Shown here in pieces: positions 9,075 through 16,962 of a DNA stretch of 16,962 bases. A model generated the notes under the pieces. That model did no database searches and was not told the DNA's origin. It was given only the letters and a program-made list of their open reading frames with translations. The stretch comes from Obelidium mucronatum (lineage: Eukaryota > Chytridiomycota > Chytridiomycetes > Chytridiales > Chytriomycetaceae), in contig JAIVFH010000500.1 in NCBI GenBank assembly GCA_025765595.1, positions 1-16,962 on the forward strand, given 5' to 3'. The first letter of the stretch is position 1; every line of letters starts with the position of its first letter. The translations under genes were made by a program, and so were the position numbers.

Positions 9075-9219
9075 TTTCGATGCATCAAGGCTGGTGGATA
9101 ATACAAAAGGACCAAGGTGTGGAGATCTGCACACACAAAAAAAAAATCACGACAATCCCCCACAGTAGCTTTCATCTCTCTTCCTCAAAGTATTATTTGT
9201 CCTTTTTTATAAGTCCTTT

Positions 9220-12190
9220 TTACAGCTTAAGCGAAGCAATGTCACCAGCATTGAAATCGGATCTCAACAAAAGAACCTTCTTCACATCAGCAGCACTCAA
9301 TCTCCATCCAGCACTCACACCCATGACTTCAGCAACTTCGCCCAGTCCTTCAACGTTCAGCAAAGCTCCGATGTTATTTAATCGCACGAATTTGTCCCGA
9401 ATATTCCAAGAAGTGAGACCCGTCAGAAAAGCGACAACACTACGAAGGTCCTTATCAAATCGAAGGGCACCTAACGCATTGAATTTCAAGGAAGAGAATA
9501 TGTGACGTTCCCATTCGGATACAATAGTTTCAATGAAATAAGATACAGTTTGGTTGTGATTTCGTGGGGAATATGTCGACTTTCAGGGTTGAGGAAATGT
9601 TAAAATAAAAAATTAAGTACTTGGCGGAAGAGACAAGTACCTTGAACAAAGTAATGATCTTGCTGAATTCTCTAGTGAATCGTTTAACAAACAGGTCCTG
9701 TGAATCGACTTCAACATATTCATCTTCAGCCAAGACGTATTTCACATCCCTACAGATATCTACAATGGCAGGACGAATCTTTGGCTTGATCATTTGGTTG
9801 AACATGTTCTCAACTGAAATCTAATGAACGCAGATATTGTTTTAAACTCAAAATTAAAACTCAACTAGAACAAAAAAGCAATCTTACCATTAACGTTCTC
9901 TTGAAAGAATCCCCATAGTCAGTCAATGACGCCAAACAAGTTTTCATCTTCTCCACCTCTGCAGGAGGCAAAGATTCAAACGAGCGATTGATCTCCCCGT
10001 TGACTTCCTTGACCAGTTTTTGAATGTAGTCACAACTGGTGTCCAAATTATTCAAAATAACCTTTTGGTAATCAATTCAACATGTGCATCCCAAAAATAT
10101 AATAAAATACCCCACCAATAAACCGATCTTTCCTTCTTTGGTTTCCAATGTACCCATGTTCGCAGCAGAGAGCCTTTTTTGGAACACAGAGATATAATCG
10201 GTTTCCAAAATTCTCCCCACAGATTCCAAGACGGTACAAATAGTCAACGGATCTGCTGTTGAAAGAGTTCTTGACATGCTTGTTTTGACAATGTAAAAGA
10301 CATCATCCACTGACGAGGAAGTTTGGGAACCGGCTTCGTGCTCGTCCAATTTGATAGCCTATGCTTTGCGGATTAAGACATTGTAAAGAAGCAACATTGC
10401 TACCTTTTCTATGCTCTTTTTCAAAAAGAACTCTTGCAACGTTGCAAAATTGCTCATTAATTCTTTGACGCGAATACTAAGCCCACTCTGTTTGTTCAAG
10501 AAAATGCCTTCCAGCTCAATAGGTCGCTGAGGAATATTTGTCGTTGACGTTGCAGTTGTTTGGTCCGCCGCTTCTTCCAAAAGAGATGCTAACTTGTCTT
10601 CTTCCGACTGTTCAAGACAACAAACAATTAAATACAAAAAGGGTATTTTTTATAAGCAATCCAACCTTTGCGCGAACTTCCAGGAAACGAATAAATAGTC
10701 TGGTGCGTTGACTAATAATTGCAATCTCATTCACAAGAGCATCGATTTCACGAGGATCCAATAGAGCAGCAGAAGGTGGGACAGGCTTGTTTTGGCTTGT
10801 TGCAATATCCAACGCGTTAATATCAGAAATCTATCAAATGAATGTCAGAGGGAAGAAAACCAAACCGCGCGATAACACACCTTTCGTGAAATATTTCTCT
10901 TGTCTAAAAATGATTCAATCACCATGGATGTTCGAACATCCACCTCCTTTTGGAGTTTTACAATGACACGCAACAAGCGACCCGGCCCATAGTTTCTTTC
11001 CACCACCATTTCCTGCTTATCAATCAAGGATGCAACTGCTTCGAATAGTTTGGTGAGAAGGTCGGCGTACAATGTAGGGACTATGATGTAATCAGATCAG
11101 CGTTCAATTTCAACATAGTAAAACGATCATACTTCTGTCAGCCTCGGAAACAGCGCTCATAAAATCTTGTCCAAGCCTTCGAATAACTCCAGCCAAAACG
11201 ACACTGAACTTGTCCAATCCAACGGCCCGTTCTCCCACAACGGCAAATAACTTGAAAAATCTGAGAATCGCCGCTTCATCCCCTGCCGCAACGGCATTAT
11301 CGAATTCAGAAGTAATTGTTTTGACAAGAGATTTCTTTGCTTCTGTCAGAGTTTCGACTGGGTCGGGAGACCCTGGAGGACAATAGAGATCTGCTGCTGA
11401 AGCTGTGTCTTGAAGTGATGACAATGGATCTGATGTTTCTTGATCCGAGAGAAATGACGTTGCTTCGGTTGATTCCATCGCAGTACTGGGTATTGTATTA
11501 ACAGATAGCTTTGGTTTTCCATGGTCAACAGGCTGCACAGCGAGATTGGGTTAATAGAAATCCAAAACTGCAATTTCTAAAAACCTTGTATTTGTTGAAG
11601 ACGCGTTGAATACGTTCAATGTCATGCTTAAGGAATCGTTGAATGTGAATGGCAGCTAGCTCCCAATCTTGAAGGGCCATAGCCGCCTTCACCTGAACTG
11701 CCGAGTCTTTGATCTATCAAAAGAAGAACGGGACCAACTTGTGTTACAAAGAAAGGAACGAGTGCTTTCTTTTTCCAGATTCACTGACCTCTGACAAGTC
11801 ATCCACCAGAGCCAACAAGGAGCGTACACGTTGCTGCTGCTGATCCAGCTGCCTGACTTTTCGCGATATTTGTTCAGCCATTACAGCAGTATCAGCAATA
11901 ATCGAATGCATCGCCTGACAGAAAGAGAGTTAAAATTGGATTATTGGCGGAAAGGAACTAAGGACCTTTGTGTGATCCAGGAGAGCAGCCACGCGTGGAC
12001 CAGCTTCCCTGTGGGTTCTGTCTATGCTCGCCTCGAGCCTGACAGCATGCTCCCTCGTAGCAGCATCGAGCAGGGCATCGATAGCCACAGCTTGAGCTGC
12101 CACGGCAAGCATGTTGTCCTCTTCTGCTTTCTCAAGTTCTTCGACTATTTCCCCAGAGTGTTCCTGCTCGTTTTTCTGGCGGCCAGGCAT
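9220..12190 (-). CDS. COG4: Conserved oligomeric Golgi complex subunit 4
   Basis: Eleven exons (11966-12190, 11789-11914, 11585-11713, 11133-11532, 10881-11080, 10666-10830, 10404-10607, 10116-10358, 9888-10061, 9641-9820, 9220-9579) keep frame throughout and give 801 aa, close to the family's roughly 785. COG4 signatures include SSVDDVFYIVK (exon 8), ERNYGPGRL (exon 5) and the C-terminal block with FDKDLRS, WNIRDKFVRLN and a WRLSAADVKKVL match, ending in a Leu-Lys-Leu tail. The N-terminus is helical and coiled-coil-like (EEDNMLAVAAQAVAIDALL), as expected for a subunit of a tethering complex. COG tethers recycling intra-Golgi vesicles, and COG4 contacts SNAREs and Sly1-type proteins. An unusual Ser/Thr/Asp-rich insert follows the start of exon 4. 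The gene shares a 71-bp divergent promoter with eIF3c. Confidence 0.92.
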
Positions 12191-12261
12191 TTTGAGTGAC
12201 TTCTCTTAATTTATTTTATTTTTATTTTCTTTTTATTTTCCTTTCACTTTTTTTCTTTCAA
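12191..12261. promoter_or_regulatory. 71-bp divergent promoter between COG4 and eIF3c
   Basis: The two start codons (12190 on minus, 12262 on plus) are separated by 71 bp that is almost entirely T on the plus strand, with short A interruptions. It must hold both 5' UTRs and the core promoter elements, unless some lie within the coding sequence. I see repeated TTTATTTT-like units but no clear TATA box or known factor site. Confidence 0.6.
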
Positions 12262-15200
12262 ATGTCTCGTTTCCTTCGCAAGAAACCCGCTCTGTCCTCG
12301 GGCTCAGACTCAGATTCAGCCTCAGACTCAGATGATGCATCATCAGTAGTCAAAGGAGACAAGCTGTTTGCACCAGCATCAACAACGACACAAAAGAAGT
12401 CTTTTGTTGCAAACATTAGAGCACTCAGAGACTCGGACTCGGATTCAGACTCGGACTCGGACTCGGATGATTCAGACGATGATTCGGATGACTCGGATAA
12501 TCAACGGAAAAAGAGCAAGAAGAAGGCTCCCGTGAAGGACACTGTTGTTCTCGTCAGAGACAAGCGCTTCGATGACATGCGGTCATGTGTCAAACTGATC
12601 CAAAACAAGGCAAAGATTAACGATTGGGTCGCGCTTCAAACAGGTATTTGAGGCGGATTAGTTTGTTTTTGTTTTTGTTTAAAAGGCCAGCGCCCATTTT
12701 GTTAACTTCGACACCACGCAAATCAAACAGAATTCGACCGTCTCATCAACCAATACTCTCGAGTCGCGACATTCAAACCCGATGAAAAGAACCCTACTCC
12801 ATTCCGTTTCTTTTACCGTGCTCTTGTACAAATCGATGATGCCCACAAGGCTGCTCAAGAGGCTTCCGTGAAGATGAATGCCGTCAACTCTAAAGCGTTT
12901 AATGCCATGAAGGCGAAATTGAAGAAGACTTTGAAGGGTCACGAAGATGGTGTTGCTGGTTGGAGAGTAGATGCCGTCGACGAGGCTCAATCAGAGAATG
13001 AAGCGCTTGAGGTTGGTTGATGTTCCTTGTTTTTTTTGGAGGATTTTTTAAGGTTGTTGTTGGGGTGGTGGGAAGACTGGGGTTTTTGACCGATAGGAAT
13101 GCACTCTTTGCTAAATCAAACACCCCTTGTAGATTGCCAAATCCTTGGCTTCAGGTGGTTCAGCCGCCGCCACTGGTGCTTCAGGAGATGCTGCCGATGC
13201 GGGCGATGAATCCGATGATTCCATTTTCGGAAAGGATGACGATTCTGATGATTCTGATTCAGATGACGAGGTGGACGAAGAAGCCAACAAATTGTTGTCG
13301 GGTCGTGAACGAATGCTCAAAAAGTTTGGAAGATCACCTGTTAATTCAGACAACGAAGGCGATGATGGCGAAAAGAAGAAACCAGCTCAAAAAGCCAAAG
13401 TCGAAAAGCCAAAGAAAGTTACTGTTGTTGCTCCTGCAGACGCGGCGGCTGGCACACCAACAGCGTCTGGTGCTCCGGGCTCTGGCGATGGATTCACAAT
13501 TGTTGGACCAGGTGGAAAACCTCTTGAAATTACTCCTGAAAACTTGTACAAGAGATTGCAGGAATTGGTTCTTGCACGTGGAAAAAAGTCGACGGATAAG
13601 GTTCAGCAGATTGAACACCTCTCGAAACTTTTGCAAGTTGCGGTTGGTGGTTCAGACCACATGCGCATTCAAGTCTTGCTTGTTTTGATTCCATCTTTGT
13701 TTGACTACAACCCTGCATCTACTGGTGGATTTTTGCCAACAGAGTATTGGAAGAGGTGTGTTTATGGTTATGGCTTTTTCAAAGCATTTTTTCACTTAAC
13801 ATGTAAAACGCAGCACTCGCGCCAACATTGATTTGTTGCTGGATCTTCTCGAAGCCAACCACAAGATTACTGTCACCGAAATTATCAGCACTGACGATCT
13901 CGAACCAGCACAAAGCGAAAACGTTTGTTCAATTTTTGTTTTATTTTTCTCCGTCCGTTAACCATCCCTTAACGTCCAATAGTTGTTCAAAGAAGGAAAC
14001 GACATCAATCTCCGTGGAAACATTTACTCCTTTGTCGAACGTCTCAGCAATGAATTCATCAAATCCCTTCAACACATTGACCCCCACACTACTGAATACA
14101 TTGAGCGTCTGAAAGACGAGACTCCATTGTACGTCTTGATTGTTCGTGCTCAAAAGTACTTTGGAAGAGTCAACTCTGCCGAATCTTCTGACGCATGTAC
14201 CTTAAAGCGAGTTCTGCACATTTACTACAAGGTAAAGTAATATAATTGCTTAATTTGTTACAAACCCTATTTTTAACGGTTTTGGGCTATTTTTTTCGCA
14301 GACCGACAATGTGATTGCATTCATGGAAAGCGCTCTTCCAGCCCACTCCCGAGATGCATCCTTGTCATCATCCAACCTCGTCCACTCACTCTGCACCGCC
14401 TTGTACCAAACGAGCGATATCCGAATCCGTGCTCGTGCCCTCCTTTGCCATGTTTACCACCTTGCACTCCATGGGAAATTTTACGAAGCACGAGACATGC
14501 TTCTTATGTCCCACCTCCAAGAACAAGCGCAAAACACCGACATTGATACACAGATTCTGTACAACCGAACGATTGTTCAACTCGGTATGAGCGCGTTCCG
14601 GTCGGGACTGATTCGTGAATCTGCAAACGCCCTGCAAGACTTTTTCGGCAGCGGCAAGACCAAGGAGCTGCTTGCCCAAGGATTCCAAGTCAACAACCGA
14701 TTCGGTGGGGCTGGAGGCCAAGCCGAAAAGACGCCTGAGCAAGAGCGTTTGGAGAAGCAAAGATTACTGCCGTTCCACATGCATATTAATTTGGAGTTGT
14801 TGGAGTGTATTTACTTGACTTGTTCCATGTTGTTGGAGATTCCCAATATGGCAATGTATGCGCATGATTCGAGGCGGAAGATGATTAGCAAACCGTTTAG
14901 AAGGAACTTGGATTATAACCAGAAGCAAGTTTTCATTGGTGAGTTGATTTTTTTGTGAGTGACTTTTTATTCTGACTTTTTTTCATTAAGGTCCACCTGA
15001 AAACACACGTGACCATATTATGGCAGCCGCCAAGTCTCTCTCTTCTGGAGAATGGGAGAAGTGCCGTGACTACATCAACGCCATCAAGATTTGGACACTC
15101 ATGCCAGACTCGACGAAAATCAAGGAAATGCTTGCCCAAAAGATCCAAGAGGAAGGACTCCGTACATACATTTTCCAATTTGCCCCACACTACGACTCAT

Positions 15201-15577
15201 TGGGACTCCACCAACTAAGCGCCATGTTTGATCTCCCCGTCCCTGCTGTCCACAGCATCCTGGCGAAAATGATTGTCAGCGAAGAGTTGTGTGCGAGTTT
15301 GGATGAACCCACACAGACTGTTGTGTTGCACCGGAACGCGCCTGGTGTTGAGATGAGTCGGTTGGAGTATCTGGCTGGAGTGTATGCGGACAAGGTGCAG
15401 ACGCTTGTGGATTCCAATGAAAAGATGTTGGAGAGTCGGTCTATTTTGTTGGGGCTTCAGCAGCAACAGCAGCAGTTGAATGCGGCTGGTGGAGCGGCTA
15501 AAGGGCAGAGGACTGGCGGTGGAGTAAGCGGTGGGGCTGGATCTGGTAATGCGTCTGGACCGAGACGTAGAAACTAA
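12262..15577 (+). CDS. NIP1: Translation initiation factor eIF3 subunit c (NIP1)
   Basis: Seven exons (12262-12643, 12731-13011, 13133-13755, 13814-13922, 13983-14231, 14302-14938, 14991-15577) join in frame to give 955 aa, a normal length for eIF3c. The start MSRFLRKK followed by long Ser/Asp repeats is typical of eIF3c/Nip1, where this acidic N-terminus contacts eIF1 and eIF5. Recognisable core motifs are [31 protein letters not shown] and [19 protein letters not shown]. The C-terminal PCI/winged-helix domain covers roughly residues 690-885 ([25 protein letters not shown]). The tail is Gln-rich, then Gly/Ala-rich and basic (QQQQQQ...PRRRN). The protein acts in the cytosolic eIF3 complex during 43S preinitiation assembly. 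The Ser in acidic context would suit CK2 phosphorylation, by inference. Introns are 50-121 bp. Confidence 0.96.
12427..12502 (+). repeat. Ser/Asp codon repeat in eIF3c
   Basis: A run of TCG/TCA-GAC/GAT hexamer units encodes an alternating Ser-Asp stretch near residues 56-80 of eIF3c. Similar shorter runs are at about 12301-12340 and 13228-13272. Mixed synonymous codons show that the protein pattern is conserved rather than this being a fresh DNA expansion. Confidence 0.7.
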
Positions 15578-16006
15578 AAAAGAAAAAGAAGGTTTCGGAT
15601 TTAAGGAAGATTGGGGTTGTTTTTTCTAAGTTGCTGTCTGTGTGAAGTCGTTTTTTTTTTGTGTCGATGATGGTGAGAGAAGTGTTTCCAGAGGATTTAT
15701 TTGATATCCTATCCCTATTTTTTTCGTTGTTTGCAAAGAAAGGATTGATTATTTTGGTAAATACATGATTCCTGTTGATGTGGCAAAGTAAGCGAAGAAG
15801 GAAGATCTGATTTCGAATGGAAGATTTGAAATTCCGAGTTTTTTCATAAATAGATAACTTAAATAACGCCAGCAAATAAAGAGCGAAGCGAACTAGAGAA
15901 GAAACTGAAATCTGAAAAACAAAATCAAGTAAAGCAGTTCCCCTGAGTTCCCCCCGTTCTTAAGATTTGTAAACGTGGTGGATTAAAAAACAATTTCTCG
16001 CAGAAG
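15578..16006. other. 429-bp intergenic region, eIF3c 3' flank and NIPA promoter
   Basis: This AT-rich stretch between two plus-strand genes has no plausible coding exon. It holds several T runs (for example 15651-15660) and one AATAAA hexamer at 15875-15880, about 300 nt past the eIF3c stop and so possibly too far to be its main polyadenylation signal. The last about 100 bp should contain the NIPA gene promoter and 5' UTR; I see no clear core element. It is the only gap longer than 300 bp in the window. Confidence 0.7.
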
Positions 16007-16962
16007 ATGAGCAACACAAGCCTCGAGTCCCACCTCTCGCAGACGCCGCCATGGCAGAGCGCCGTGGGCATCACGCTGGCGCTGGTCTCGAATGCGTTCA
16101 TTGGCGCCAGCGTGGTGTTCCGCAAGCGGGGTCTTCTGGACGTGGCCGCTAGGGGCTTCGATGTGACTACTGGCTCGACAGCGTATCTGCGCAACGGCTT
16201 CTGGTGGGCGGGAATGCTGCTGCGTTGAGTGACTTTTGCTTTTGTGTTGCGTGCTGTCTGTGTGATCTGTGCTTGGACTGAACTTTAACTTGAACTGACT
16301 CCAGTTGCCATCGGCGAACTGTCCAACTTTGGCGCCTACGCCTTCTCGCCGGCGATCCTCGTGACGCCGCTGGGCACTTTGTCGGTTGTCATCAGCATCG
16401 TCTTGTCGAACTACGTGCTGCACGAGAAGCTCAACTTCCTCGGGAAGACAGGCTGCGGGCTCTGCATCCTGGGCGTGATTATGATTGTCACCCATGCACC
16501 CACTGCGCAAGTCACTGATACGATTCCGGGCTTCATAATGAATGCTGTGCATCCAGGTTGGTGGGCTTGTGGGCTTGCCTTTCTTTCTTTTTTTCCTTGT
16601 CTTTCTCACGCAGTCTTTGAACTATTCTTGCTCGTTCTTGATGTAGTATTCCTCATATACTCTTTTCTGATTGGCTGCTTTCTTGTGTGGCTGGTGTACT
16701 ATGCCGAACCTCGCTGGGCAAAGCAGACACCCATGGTGTACATTGGAATGAGCTCTTGTGGAGGATCGTACTTGGTCTTAAGTGCTCAAGGTATTCTTAT
16801 TAATGGCTCTATAATATGTTTTTTAAACCGTATCTGATGTATTCTTAAGGTGTGGGATCATCAATTGTTACATCAGCGCGAGAATGGTCCACCAACAACC
16901 AGTTCCTTCGATGGGAAATGTACCCCCTGATAATATTTATGATTTTGACAATCGTATTTCAG
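16007..16962 (+). CDS. NIPA-type magnesium transporter, 5' part (cut by window end)
   Basis: Exons 16007-16223, 16305-16556, 16614-16790 and 16850 to the edge join in frame and give about 252 residues; the C-terminal part lies outside. The order of membrane segments and the motifs match the NIPA (non-imprinted in Prader-Willi/Angelman, DMT superfamily) family: an initial helix GITLALVSNAFIGASVVFRKRGLL, GELSNFGAYAF, PAILVTPLGTLSV, LSNYVLHEKLNFLGKTGCGLC and later MVYIGMSSCGGS. NIPA proteins carry Mg2+ across plasma or endosomal membranes; substrate here is by homology. The start ATG at 16007 directly precedes the conserved first helix and is likely right. Exons 1-2 are GC-rich while exons 3-4 are AT-rich. 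Exon 3 encodes a longer hydrophobic stretch than usual (FELFLLVLDVVFLIYSF), so its 5' boundary is the least certain. Confidence 0.85.

Noticed and set aside
11831..12199. Plus-strand open frame opposite COG4 exons 1-2
   Set aside because: It crosses a COG4 intron and has no family resemblance; the antisense strand codes for COG4.
13017..13688. 223-codon plus-strand open frame
   Set aside because: It begins in an eIF3c intron and runs out of frame through exon 3. The eIF3c frame is conserved, and this one is Leu/Arg-rich noise.
15983..16609. 208-codon minus-strand open frame opposite the NIPA gene
   Set aside because: It is open because of high GC in NIPA exons 1-2. It spans NIPA introns, and its His/Arg/Glu-rich content has no recognisable domain.

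Overview
The window reads as nuclear DNA of an intron-rich eukaryote, most likely an early-diverging (possibly zoosporic/chytrid-type) fungus. Introns are short (mostly about 70-140 bp), with GTRNGT-like donors and pyrimidine-rich stretches before the AG. Gene order is compact, with gaps mostly of 70-150 bp. The gene set mixes general housekeeping genes with a Ral-type GTPase, which as far as I know is absent from yeasts and moulds. The lineage call is an inference; no rRNA or other phylogenetic marker is present.

Layout. At 1-1804 (+) lies the 3' part of a receptor-like protein with an extracellular dCache-type sensor and one C-terminal membrane segment. Its last exons carry several frame breaks. 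It faces a convergent five-gene block on the minus strand: an unrecognised 778-aa membrane glycoprotein candidate (1909-4339), a Ral-like GTPase (4455-5138), the 60S export adaptor NMD3 (5250-7449), a Ser/His-rich protein of unknown function (7599-9074), and COG4 of the conserved oligomeric Golgi complex (9220-12190). From 12262 the plus strand resumes with eIF3c (12262-15577), divergent from COG4 across only 71 bp. The 5' part of a NIPA-type magnesium transporter (16007 to the window end) follows.

Exon joining was done by hand. For NMD3, COG4, eIF3c, Ral, the 778-aa gene, the Ser/His-rich gene and the NIPA gene, every donor/acceptor pair keeps the reading frame and gives a protein of plausible length. 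For the dCache gene the first four junctions work, but the last third does not read without indels.

The genes are not an operon. NMD3 and eIF3c both serve protein synthesis (60S export, 43S assembly), COG4 serves retrograde Golgi traffic, and Ral proteins elsewhere act on exocytosis. The link is most likely gene density. The most notable non-gene structure is a set of long A/T homopolymer tracts (25-54 nt), all inside introns. Three of them begin 13-16 nt after the 5' splice site. I found no mobile element with coding capacity, tRNA, rRNA or CRISPR.
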